A stretch of DNA of 64,000 nucleotides from Acanthosepion lycidas. Lineage: Eukaryota > Mollusca > Cephalopoda > Sepiida > Sepiidae. Numbering within the stretch: position 1 is the first letter of the stretch; each line of letters begins with the position of its first letter. Positions 22,246 to 31,924 of this stretch are shown in pieces. The position numbers were made by a program, and so were the translations under genes. The notes under the pieces are model-generated. The model did not search any database and had not been told where the DNA came from. It was given only the letters and a program-made list of their open reading frames with translations. The stretch spans positions 19,158,686 through 19,222,685 of the forward strand of contig OZ010577.1 of assembly GCA_963932145.1 (NCBI GenBank), read 5' to 3'.

Positions 22246-22400
22246 TAAGAGAAAGAAAACTCAAAATTCCACAGCATGGAGAAGGCAATGGGAAGTCTCT
22301 TCACTATAACTCTAAAGAAACTATAACAATAAACAGATAATAAATAAAAGGAATTTGTAGTGAGCCATGATCACCTATATTTTGAAAGGATACATACATA
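22246..22400 (+). mobile_element. RTE LINE 3'-end relic
   Basis: CATGGAGAAGGCAATGGGAA followed downstream by GAATTTGTAGTGAGCCATGA then TCACC matches the 3' block after the stop codon in RTE copies (compare GTGGTGAGCCATGATCA at about 59090). Short and diverged. Confidence 0.5.
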
Positions 22401-22409
22401 TATAAGTGT

Positions 22410-22632
22410 ATTTTTTGTTGAGGCAAGGCTAGGATTAATCTTGCACAAAGGAAGATGGGTTCTATCTGACAAAGTATTTGTCATAATGATTTGGGGCAAG
22501 GTTTAAAAGGTCAGATGCTCTTCCTGACATCCAACTAAGACATTCATGGTAGTCGAAGTACACCAAGTGTTTTTATTAAGACACCATTTTTAGGAAGGTT
22601 GCCATCCAAGGCTTGTGACCCAATCCTAGCCT

Positions 22633-22634
<2 letters not shown>
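22410..22634. repeat. dispersed repeat with inverted ends, unnamed
   Basis: Starts with AAGGCTAGGATT and ends with AATCCTAGCCTT, an inverted pair about 200 bp apart. The middle has CAGATGCTCTTCCTGACATC, a GATGCCCTTCCT-type phrase that I associate with dispersed repeats in cephalopod genomes (recall only). Confidence 0.45.

Positions 22635-22674
<40 letters not shown>
22632..22674. repeat. (TA)n(GA)n compound microsatellite
   Basis: TA run changing to GA. Confidence 0.95.
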
Positions 22675-22679
22675 TTAGC

Positions 22680-23035
22680 CATTGGCTCCTATAAGAAAGT
22701 GATCTGCCCTTTGACAGGTCTTGTTTGTCATCCTGTGGAGTGACATGTCACCCTCCTCACCAGAAAAAAAGCTTGTGGGGTAGCTGGTTTAAACATCAAC
22801 TACCTGTTCATGTGGCAGGTTGTACTGGTTTACGCATTCCCAGTAGGTGGCATAAGCCTGAACTGAGCATAAATGGATATGGTATTAAAAAATTCCATGT
22901 AACCTGTTAACTGAGTTATTTCCCTACCCAAACTTAATGGAAGGTTCCAAGCAGGAGCAGCAGCAGGTTTCTCTCCCTTCCCTTTAACTTACATTTGCCC
23001 AATGAACCAAATATAAGCTGGTTAAAATTTGCACC
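22680..23035. other. no gene seen
   Basis: Less AT-rich than average. No family recognised. Confidence 0.35.
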
Positions 23036-23039
23036 TTCT

Positions 23040-23712
23040 TTAACTCAGATTTTTAACTGACATGAAGTGGAGCAACTATATAGAATCACTTGCTAGATTT
23101 ACTGCTAGAAAAGTTGGTTCACTCTGTCGTACCAGAAAATTCCATCTTCAAAATCCATCTTGTACATTTATAAATCTACCATTCATCCATGCATTGAATA
23201 TTGCTGCCATATTTGGTCTGGTGCTCCTGCTGTATAAATCAATATTCTTGACAAAATTCAAAGAAAGATCTGTAATGTAATCAATCCTAACTTGGCATCT
23301 CAACTTCTCATTTTCTCACCAATGTGACATGGCTTCCCACTCTCTTTCCTACAAAAATTTTCATGGCAATTGTTCTGATTGTTCTTATTCCATACTGACT
23401 CAACTACATGAATTTAAGCATGCTACTAGATTGGCTATTAGGTCTCACTGTTTTACTGTTGACCTACCTGATGCAATTGCTACTTCTAACAATTTCTTTT
23501 CTTTAACTTCTCACGTTTGGAACTTCCATCAGTTTCTTGCTCAAAAATGTAAATGCAACATCAATCACTATCTCCATCTCCTGTTTTCCTGAACCTTTTT
23601 CCTTTATTGTCCTTTCCCCACTTCTCACTAAAGACTTCTCATTCTCTTTCATTCCTTGTAACTCCAAACATCCTAGTGGCATTATTGCCTTGCTTCAGGT
23701 GAAATGATTCAA
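23040..23712 (+). mobile_element. LINE 3' end, jockey/CR1-like (copy B)
   Basis: Most complete tail of the family here. Reads WSNYIESLARFTARKVGSLC, RTRKFHLQNPSCTF, IHALNIAAIFGLV (CIEYCSHIWSGA region), FHGNCSDCSYSILTQ, LHEFKHATRLAIRSHCFTVD, WNFHQFLAQKCKCNINHYL, then a 3' UTR ending ATTGCCTTGCTTCAGGTGAA with an A-rich tail. Two or three frame changes. 5' truncation lies in the RT thumb region. Confidence 0.85.
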
Positions 23713-23789
23713 AAAAAAAAAGAAGCCATTTTTACCATTTAATAAGTCCATATTTAGTATCCTGAAACTATAAGAGCTGAATTCTTTAG

Positions 23790-24190
23790 GTCTTGCCATA
23801 GGATAATGGTTAATGAACTATTACTGGGTAATGAATTTTATATCCCCCAACTTGGGTACCTTTTTCTTGTGGCCTTGTACCATACTAAAATTAGTAAATA
23901 CATTGGAGCTTACTGTCAGATGCTGAAAGCTTTAATTCTCACCTGATCACAAAAGTTAAATTACATTAGTACTAGTCACTATTAGGAACACAAGTACTTT
24001 TGATCTTGTGCCAAAGCATGCATGCAAACCTTAGTAAATAAAGAAAGTACAATCTCTGACCATCAAAGTTAAGCAGTAAAGAACCTGATCAATACTTAGA
24101 TGGGTGACTGCTTAGGAATACCAGGTATTGTAAGAAGTTTGTAGCCTTGTGCTAGGCTTAGTTAAGTGTAGTAAATAAAGTAAATGCTTA
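23790..24190 (+). mobile_element. cluster of 5S rRNA-derived SINEs
   Basis: The clearest copy (about 24047-24190) reads AATCTCTGACCATCAAAGTT, AAGCAG, CCTGATCAATACTTAGATGG and GTGACTGCTTAGGAATACCA then GGTATTGTAAG, lining up with the 3' two-thirds of metazoan 5S rRNA including the internal promoter region. A non-5S tail follows: GTAGCCTTGTGCTAGGCTTA...AAATAAAG. Two more tails (GGCCTTGTACCATACT near 23873; GATCTTGTGCCAAAGC near 24002) and a possible 5S start (GGTCTTGCCATAGGA near 23790) suggest older copies in tandem. Confidence 0.7.
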
Positions 24191-24197
24191 TTTTTTT

Positions 24198-24560
24198 TTT
24201 TAATAATTTCATCCCAAACAAGGCAATGAAGCCACTAGGTCTCAAGGGGTTACTGCGTGTTGGAGAATATGAGAAAAACTACTATTAAAGAGGGAGGACA
24301 ATGTAAAAGTACAAGAAATAAGAAAACAAGATAATGATGGACATTGCATTTAAATTTTTGAAAATCAAAATTGATTGGGAAGCAAAAAGTCAGGAAGAGA
24401 GTTCAACAAGTGAGAAATGTGATAGAAGAAACTATTAGCATAGAACTTACAGTTAGATCAAAGAAAAAACATTTCAACTATGAAATGATGAAACCTTGCT
24501 GCCAATTTAGTACTGCACTTAATTTCAGAAATTCTTGGTATGAAAGAGGAAAGAACAATT
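24198..24560 (-). mobile_element. LINE 3' end, jockey/CR1-like (copy C)
   Basis: Reverse-strand copy with the 3' end at left (poly-A shown as T, then CATCCCAAACAAGGCAATGA). Codes for a broken SHLWNTLP/FKCNVHHYL-like tail and stops upstream at the LHEFKCSTKLA-equivalent position. Confidence 0.75.
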
Positions 24561-24574
24561 ACCATGAAAGTTAG

Positions 24575-24925
24575 GGATTTTTAATCATTATACTCTAAGC
24601 AAGGCAATAAAGTGCAAGGGAATTACTGAGTGTGAGAGAATATGTGAAAAAACTACTGTTAAGGAGAGAGAACACTAAAAGAACAAGAATTAAGAAAACA
24701 GAAGCTAACGAAGAACATTGCATTTAAATTTTTGAAGATCAAAGTTAACTGGTATGCAAGAAGCCGGAAGAGTGTCCCACAAGTGAGAAGTGTGAGTAAA
24801 GAAACTGTTAGCATAGAACTTAGAGTTACAGGTAGCCATTTCAATTGTAAATTGATGAGACCTAACTGCCAATTTAGTCCTGCACTTAAATTCATAAAAT
24901 ATAAGAACCATAGACTAAAAATGTA
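24575..24925 (-). mobile_element. LINE 3' end, jockey/CR1-like (copy D)
   Basis: Reads YEFKCRTKLAVRSHQFTIEM, THTSHLWDTLPASCIPVNFD, LQKFKCNVLR. 3' end at left (CTAAGCAAGGCAATAAAGTG). Same strand, family and approximate 5' breakpoint as copy C, lying head-to-tail with it. Confidence 0.8.
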
Positions 24926-24929
24926 TTAA

Positions 24930-25860
24930 CCAAGTCTTGAGTTATCTAAATATCTTTAATTTAATTTCACTTTTTCCGCTCTAGCTATATTTCCCAAATA
25001 TTTAATTTATGTTTTAGAAAGACTTTACAAGTGCATTCATTATATTATTATTTATTCAGTGGCAAAAAAATGAAAACATTTTTGAATGCTTTCCTGAACA
25101 CTATGATCTTAACCTCTTCAAGCATCAAATGTTACCTGTCTCCTTATCCTCATAATCTTCACTTCCCTCTATCTCCTCTTATATTCAGTAATCCTCTTCC
25201 ATGAGTGGCTCTTGAACCATGTATTGTCTGAACCTTAGTAGAAGCTATTTAAAACTTTTCTGAAAATATCCCCTTGAATGTAAAGGAATCTTACTACTTA
25301 TTCTAATATGCTATTTTAAATTTGTTTTTTTTTTTCTTTTGAATCTGTTGCTCACTTGCTTTTGCTACTCAGTCCATTAGGGTAAGGCTTATTTTCCCTT
25401 CTATAACCCCTTTCCCTTGGATAGAACATCACAGGCCTATCACAACATTATTGCTATTCCAGTTGCAAAGGTTCAGATGAGCTCAACTCTTTAGTTCCAC
25501 CTTTTCAGACCTTTACAGTTAAGTAGTAGCTTAATGTGTCCCAACTGTAAAGGTCTGAACATCATGCTTCAGTCACAGTCAAATCACCCTCATTTCAGTT
25601 ATAAGAAGAAAGTTCCACTTAGAGAACTTTTTCCCAGGAACTTCCACTCTGTAGAACAGGCTCCTGCATGTGTTCTTTCCCAAACACTACAATTTTAATC
25701 TCTTCAAGTCAAGTGTCTGTCATTGTCTTTCCTCATAATTTTCTCTTCCTACCACCTTTTCTTTCATTTATATCACACACTTCATTTGGTATTACAATTC
25801 TGACTGTAACACTCTACCTTGAGTGGCTCTGAAGCCTTTCATTTGGTGAAATTTACTATA
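24930..25860. repeat. pair of diverged direct repeats; short inverted repeat
   Basis: About 25085-25235 and 25670-25850 share an order of blocks (CCTGAACACT/CCAAACACTA, TTTTAATCTCTTCAAG/CTTAACCTCTTCAAG, CCTCATAAT, GAGTGGCTCT). A 15-bp inverted repeat, CAGACCTTTACAGTT and AACTGTAAAGGTCTG, lies at about 25507-25555. No gene is seen. Confidence 0.5.
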
Positions 25861-25862
25861 TA

Positions 25863-26735
25863 CAGGGTGCGATGGATAAATTGTCATCTAAATTATGCAA
25901 AAATGAAAATAACACTGACGTCTAATTTTTAGAGATATATTTAACAAAATTATATAAATATAACTTGAAATACTAATGAGTAAATTTATTCAATAAAATT
26001 GCCATTAGCTTCAACCGCGGCCTCTAGACGACTTTGGAAATTTCCTGTATCTCTTCTTGTGGTTACTGTGTTTAAGTTGATGATTGCTGCCATAACCTTG
26101 CTTTCAGTTCATCTTTGGTGTTTCAAGGAGTTTTGTTGGTCTCTCACTCAACTGTGCCCCACATATAATCAAGGGGGTTGCAGTCTGAGGAGTTAAGTGG
26201 CCAAATGTAAGTGGTGATATGTTTGCAGAAATTATCTTATAGCCATGACTGGGTTCTCTTGCTTGTATGGCATGTTGCAGAATCCTGTTGCCAAATATAG
26301 GGCCTTCCACAGCTTCCCTTGGCACAGAGTAGCACTACCTCCTCAAGGCACTTGATGTAGGGCCTCCATGTTGAGTCTGAGGCCCTGCAGGAAGATGAAT
26401 GGAGCTATAATGTCACCATCACTAGTGATCACACCAAACTTCTTCGTAATCAGCATTAAACTCATCCAACTCTTTGTGAATCCTCTACACAGTCCTCAGA
26501 TTTGACACTTAAACACTCTGAAATGTTCATATTGGAGCTTCTGGCACAAATGTCAAGCAGTACAGCATGCCATTTCCAAATTTCTGATGGAGTAAATTGT
26601 GACATAGTGCTCTTTTTCTCACAAATGGTGCCCAACTGACTCTACTATACTGTGCAGTTGACAAAACAAAAACAAACAATGTGTATGTGCAAAATTAAAA
26701 ATATAGAATTGCGACAATTTACCCATCGCACCCTG
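25863..26735 (-). mobile_element. mariner-type transposon, internal deletion derivative with both TIRs
   Basis: Left end CAGGGTGCGATGGATAAATT, right end the complement of CAGGGTGCGATGGGTAAATT, each flanked by TA. 873 bp, against about 1.3 kb expected for a full element. The reverse strand codes a helix-turn-helix start (MSQFTPSEI), LDEFNADYEE-equivalent, then jumps to FGVITSDGD, YIKCLEEVVL, WQQDSATCHTSKRTQSWL (second Asp), NSSDCNPLDYM (third Asp) and KLMAILL. The stretch carrying the first catalytic Asp (DEK box) is deleted. Stops are also present. Confidence 0.85.
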
Positions 26736-26871
26736 TATTATTAATACATTGAGTCAAATTGATAAGATACTGCATAAATATCAATTATGTAACTTATTGT
26801 TTTGTTTCAAAATTCAGTATTACATACATCAAATAATTATTTTTAATTTCCTACTCTTTATTTATTCATTT

Positions 26872-27005
26872 ACTTAGATTTGCTAAGTCTGACACAAGGC
26901 TATGGCCTGCTTATAATACTTGTTGTTCCTAAGCCATCACCCATCTATGAGTGAATGCCAAAAAGTTCTTTGGCTTAGCCTACTTCCCCAAATCTAATCT
27001 AACAT
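26872..27005 (-). mobile_element. 5S rRNA-derived SINE
   Basis: The reverse strand reads GTAGGCTAAGCC, ATAGATGGGTGATGGCTTAG, GAACAACAAGTATTATAAGC (5S-like), then CATAGCCTTGTGTCAGACTT and AGCAAATCTAAGTAAATG (family tail). Confidence 0.65.
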
Positions 27006-27094
27006 TACAATTTTTTTAAACTCCTTCTTGGTCAGGCTGACAACTTTTCAGCATCCTATTGTAAGTATTGATGATCAGGACAGTTCCAATGTTT

Positions 27095-27215
27095 TCTTTC
27101 TTTTGTCTGGCACAAAGTCACAAATTGTTTACAGTAGCTAATGGTATTAACAGGTTACTCAACTAAATACTGACCAAATTATTTACTGCTCAACTTTAAG
27201 GATCAGAGGAGAAGC
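27095..27215 (-). mobile_element. 5S rRNA-derived SINE
   Basis: The reverse strand reads TCTGATCCTTAAAGTTGAGC, AGTAAATAATTTGGTCAGTA, TTTAGTTGAGTAACC (5S-like) and TGACTTTGTGCCAGACAAAA (tail). Same strand as its neighbour about 90 bp away. Confidence 0.65.
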
Positions 27216-27274
27216 AGCATTATTATTTCAAAATCTTTATTCATTTAATATTTTTTATTTTATATTTATTTATT

Positions 27275-27345
27275 TATTTTATACTAGCTTAAAAGCAGCC
27301 CTATCTCTATCAGGCATCACTTAAGCTAGCTTTTTGTTGCAAAAA
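27275..27345. repeat. short near-palindromic dispersed repeat
   Basis: ATACTAGCTTAAAAGCAGCC ... ACTTAAGCTAGC. The complement of this block (GCTAGCTTAAATGCTGC ... GGCTTTTAAACTAGTAT) recurs at 41985-42045. Confidence 0.5.
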
Positions 27346-27419
27346 AAATCACGTAAAAAATCGGCAAAAACAAATTGCAGTAATGAAAAACTTGGGAATT
27401 CAAAATTTCGGGATTGCAT

Positions 27420-27845
27420 GTTCGGATCCAGCCCAGAATGTTTTTAATTTGCTCATGGAGTCAGCCTGATTCCAATATGATATGATATGTTGGGCTACGG
27501 CCTCTTCGAATAAACATGAATAAGTGTGACACACTGATTTTTACAGACTGGGCTCCATAGCTATGGGTGTATCCAGTGCAGTGATGACATGGCATCATTA
27601 GATAGAGGGCTTTCTAAACTAGATTTTAAGGTAAAAGGTTACTCCTAATGGAATAAGCAGCCATGGTAGTGACCAACTGTGCTTTGATCTGGAGAGGGAT
27701 GGCCTCCGCCAGGTCTATGCATGAATGAATACCTCTCCCAGGTTTTCAACCCAGATATGTAATGTAGAGGAAACTGATCAGGGGTTCAGCTGTGCAGTGA
27801 CCCTATGACCACACCCGGTCATGAAACTGATGATCAATAAAATTT
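27420..27845. other. GC-richer unassigned block
   Basis: Contains CATAGCTATGGGTGTATCCA and several phrases typical of a dispersed repeat, but no family or coding frame was recognised. It ends in a duplicated ATCAATAAAAT/ATCAATAAAAT segment. Confidence 0.3.
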
Positions 27846-28077
27846 ATATCAATAAAATATAATTTAGTTGTCAGTATCTAAACGTATTTTCTAAAATTAA
27901 ATTAGTCTGGTATAAGGCCAGAGTTAAAAGGCCACGTCTATAATTGAGATATTGTTTTATTGACTCTTTTCAAAGTTGATTAAAGGTAAATAAAAACTTT
28001 TTTAGCAAGTTTGGACGATGCATGCAAGAACAAAGGGAAAAAGCAGGCCTTTGTGAAGATGATGTTTTTAAATGCAA

Positions 28078-28165
28078 TATAAACAGAAACGGCCTCAAGT
28101 GAAATTCGAACTCGGTTCGAAGATTTCCTTACTTTGCTCTAACAGTTATGCCACCCGACACTTCT
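28078..28165 (-). mobile_element. tRNA-derived SINE head, second type
   Basis: The reverse strand reads GTGGCATAACTGTTAGAGCA (A-box region) and CCGAGTTCGAATTTCACTTG (B-box region) then AGGCCGTTTC. A related B-box block, GGAGTTCAAAACTCGCCTGA, lies in reverse near 46755. Confidence 0.55.
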
Positions 28166-28348
28166 AATTTAATTGATTTCTTCATAAGAAAGAGAGAGTG
28201 GGAGGGAATCTTGATAACGAAAGTCAAAGACTAAAAAACAGTAACCTAGAAAGAAAACTGCTTGAAAATGTCTCAAAAAGTAAAGATATAAAATAAAAGA
28301 GTTAATGAAAATGCGCGCTCTTATTTGTTATAAGTTTTAGTTTTAAAA

Positions 28349-28371
28349 ATAATAATAATAATAATAATAAT
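28349..28371. repeat. (AAT)n microsatellite
   Basis: Seven to eight AAT units. Confidence 0.9.
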
Positions 28372-28379
28372 TTGAAGGA

Positions 28380-29000
28380 AAGACAAATTGACTTCCCGTC
28401 CCTGATTCGAATTCTCCGTTTTCTTGTGTTCGCAAAGCGAACACACAGACATAAGAAAGAAGGAAAGAAGTCGAGTTGGTTCGGTATTTTTGTACCGCGC
28501 GCGCGCACTTGGTCTGATGCGTGTGTGACGTGTGACGACTACTGCTAAGCCAAACTATTGGTTTATTCTGGTGAAGCGTGTGTTGGCATCACGACTGTTG
28601 TTGTTGCTACGCTATAAGAGAGTCGTGTCTCTCCCCATTGATTGCTAGTCTCCATGCTGTCTACCTACTATTTCTACCTACCTTGGTCACCATCCGAAGT
28701 CAACCTCCTTTCCCGGCACAGACGGGGCACTAAGCCTTGTCGTCTCGAGTAGTTGACGAAAAGGTGAAACTGAAATGTATTCTTCCGAGACTGGCTTTTC
28801 TTTCTTCTTTTTGTCATTATTGTCGGGATGTTGCATGAAGTCCAACTTGACTCGTCGTTCAACCGCATCTCGGTTCAACTATACCCACCTTAGGTGTTGA
28901 CTTTTTTTCTTTATTGTTAAATTTGTAATTCTTTTTGCTGACTTGATTGAGACGGAACAAGATTGCACACGCTTTGCCTCCAGCCGAAACAGAGAAAAAC
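28380..29000. promoter_or_regulatory. CpG-rich island, candidate promoter/first exon
   Basis: CpG and GC rise sharply here in otherwise AT-rich, repeat-poor DNA (TACCGCGCGCGCGCACTT, GTGTGACGTGTGACGACTAC). An inverted CCAAT box (CTATTGGTTT, about 28554), a CRE-like TGACGTGTGACG and a weak TATA-like GCTATAAGAG (about 28610) could serve forward transcription. On the reverse strand an ATG frame of 64 codons (28868 down to 28674) meets a strong donor, GACCAAG|GTAGGTAG, at 28682/28681. A second reverse frame also looks protein-like (HPDNNDKKKKEKPVSEEYIS). Direction cannot be settled from sequence. Confidence 0.45.
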
Positions 29001-31793
29001 AAGAAAGAAGGAAAAAAAAAACTGGCTGTTTAGTGCTTTTTCGTTAATTTCATTCACTTCCTCCTCCTTTTAAATGATTTTTATACACTACACCGTCTGT
29101 GCCTCTTCAAACGATTCTTTTCCTTAAAAATATATACACATATACGGCTCTACACTATCTTGGTCACTTGTTGGCTTGCTTTTTTTTTTTTACGACTTAG
29201 CCTTGGGGGAAAAATACCACATTGCAACTCATATCACATGGCCTGGCGGGTCACAAACAGAAAGAAACGTACGTATATATATATTTAAATTCGTTCTTTT
29301 CTCTAGCTATTTTTTTTTTTTTTTAAATAGGTGATGTCGAACCTCATAAGAATAATTTTTAATTTCAATCAATGTATTTTTTTTTCTTTTTTAAGTGTAA
29401 AAACGGATTTAAAAAAAAATGAATTATGCACAATGCACTGGAAGTAGTTAGGATTGAACTTGAGTAAACAAATATTGTTGAAAGATCCTTAATTCTCGAT
29501 CTCCTTGCTGTCATTTAAAAAAACAAATTCACACTATATACCTAAATCTTTTTGTGTTCATCTTTTATTTAAAGAATTATTTACTGAAGAAAAAATGTAA
29601 ATATGTGTACTACTTATAACAATCGTTTCTCTAACTAAATTCTGTCCTGTTGTCTATATTTCTGTACCGGATTCGGGATTATTATTCAGTTTTGTTTTAT
29701 TTTTTTATGATTTTTCTTATTTTATTTCTTTTTCTTTAAGAATGTGAGAAATTCCCAAAGACTTTTTTTAACGCCATAATTTTGTTTGTTTTTGATTTAT
29801 TTTAATGCTAGTTAAAAGAATAATATTTAGTATCTACCTAGAGCTAGTTCAGTATTTTTATTTATTTTAGTTAGTATATTAATTAACATTAACAATATCC
29901 TTTTTGGAACTTGTCGCAAAAAAGAAAAGAACAACAGATTTTTATTCTTGTCGATATCTTTTTCTTAAAAATAATTGTTAGTAGTCAGTAAAAAAGGATT
30001 TGGTTACATATTCAGATCTTAATTGAACTTAATTTCTCTTGGTTGTTTTTTTTTTTTTTTTCTTTTCTTTTACAAACTCAAGCAACGTGCTTCTTTCATG
30101 TTATTCTTATTTTTCATTTTTATTTTTTTTTTTTTTTTACGCTCAATTCTTAAATTTACATTTCCACTTCATTGCATTTGTTAAAATTAAAAAAATAATT
30201 ACCTTGAAGGAATTCCACGTTTTATTTTTATTTTTTTCACAATCGATTTTTTTAATTAAAAGCTGACGGATTATATAATCATTATATAGAGAACATTTTT
30301 ATTTAATTTTTATCTCTATCTTACAAAATAGTTTGAACGTGAATAAGATCGTAAACATTTGGGGGTTAGTTATTTTTTACTTTTGTGGTTGTTGGGCGAA
30401 TAACAATATTAATTTAAACTAAAGAACTTTAAAAATGCTAATGGAAATAAAAATGTGATGCTGACTCTCTCTAAAAACGATGTAAACAATTCTACGATTG
30501 GCGGTATTACCATAGAAATGAGATTATATTTGTTGTTAAAATATCCCCCCCCCCTTTCTTTTCGACCGTGTAGAGAGAAAATGATCATCAAAATGATGAC
30601 TGTAACACACGCCCCCCCCCCCAACAACAACAACCTTTTCTAACTTTTCTCCGTATTTCCTCGGATTTTCCGACACCGTTACTAAAATAAATAGTAACAC
30701 TTTCTTAAATTGCTCTCTTCGTTTTGCTTTACTTTGTCTGGCACAAGGCCAGAAATTTCTTACAGTACTCAAGTTTTTCTAGACGGTTACCCAGTAAAAA
30801 AAAAAAAAAAAAGAAATTACCAGGTAAAACAACTTTTTGTGTTAGTGATAAAATAAAGTTTACTACTCGTAACTTTTCAATGTAAATGATTTTTTTACAC
30901 TACTGCAGTTTTGTTTTGTTTTTTTCGCAACTACAAACACACGAAACTCAAAAGTGATTTTAATTTACTAAAATACTCGTTTTATGTTTAAAAAAAAAAT
31001 CTTTACTTTTGCTACCTAATGACATGTACACAAATCTGATGAAAAAAAAGCAAATGTAACTACACTACACTACACTCGGTCATACCTTTTTATCTTTTGA
31101 TGTCACAGAATAAACAAGCAAGAATATAAAGATATTTTCATCAGTTACGCCCAAATATTGTCAAATGGTCGGGGAATACATTTGAAAGCTAGTCTTTGTC
31201 CATTCTTAGTATTTAAATTTCACAAGTTATACACACCTGTGGATAAACAAAGAGAAATCCATAAAAAAATAATTTCTAAAGTATTTTTAATTGTTTATTG
31301 GAAAAGCAAATTTAACTTTTAGTGAACTTAAAAATGGTTTTAAAAATATTCTCTTTGTTTTATTTTTATTTTATTTATTTATTATTTTTTTTTTACACAA
31401 TTTAAAAAGTGTTTCATTCATTCATTGATTCCATTTAGAGAATTTTATTTTCATATCAACACTTTTTAAAACCTGATTTCGTTTTAATTTTTTCAAACTT
31501 TTTTAATCTTTTCTTATGTTGTTTGGTTACTGCTCATTAGTGCTCATAACTGATTTTTATTTTAAAAAATAAAGCTTTTTTCTGTTTCTTAAAGATTAAA
31601 AGTTGACAAGAAATGAGTATAAAATATTTTTAAAACCAAATTCAATGCATGCACTTGTGCAGAAAGCTACCTTTTTGATTTTTTTTTTTAATAATTCCAA
31701 TTTTAATTTGTCTAAAAGGTCAAGTGACTATTTTGTATAAAATAAATAATTGCAAACTTCTGTCCCAATTAAAAAATAAACAAAAAAAAACAG
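29001..31793. other. repeat-poor AT-rich stretch
   Basis: Many short T runs, and C runs near 30545 and 30611, but no LINE, transposase or tRNA-headed SINE. One 5S-SINE tail lies at 30715-30800. It could be the first intron or flank of a gene served by the CpG-rich block. No exon was recognised. Confidence 0.4.
30715..30800 (-). mobile_element. 5S rRNA-derived SINE fragment
   Basis: The reverse strand reads GGGTAACCGTCTAGAAAAAC then TTGAGTACTGTAAGAAATTT (5S 3' end) and CTGGCCTTGTGCCAGACAAA (tail). Confidence 0.6.
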
Positions 31794-31844
31794 AAAATGC
31801 ACTTGTGAGAAATATTTTTAAATATTTCTCACAAGTGCATTTTT
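31794..31844. repeat. perfect palindrome, 24-bp arms
   Basis: AAAATGCACTTGTGAGAAAT then ATTT is followed, after 2 bp, by its exact complement. It shares its last bases with the next palindrome. Confidence 0.9.
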
Positions 31845-31924
31845 GGTTGACACACGTCTCTCTAGTGATCACATTGGTAAAATTACCAATGTGACCACTA
31901 GAGAGATGTGTGTCAACCAAAAAA
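31841..31924. repeat. 84-bp near-perfect palindrome (hairpin)
   Basis: The left arm starts TTTTGGTTGACACACGTCTC and the right arm ends GAGATGTGTGTCAACCAAAA. The centre is ATTGGTAAAATTACCAAT. Two mismatches are visible in about 41-bp arms. One of them would be a G-U pair in a forward transcript, the other in a reverse transcript. It resembles a palindromic MITE and would form a long microRNA-precursor-like hairpin if transcribed. Confidence 0.9.

Noticed and set aside
23790-24190. A genuine 5S rRNA gene
   Set aside because: Too diverged, incomplete, and fused to a tail shared with other loci; better read as a SINE.
28302-28508. Reverse open frame over the CpG-rich block (68 codons)
   Set aside because: Contains translated AAT repeat and no start or splice context; only the 28868-28674 frame was kept as a candidate.
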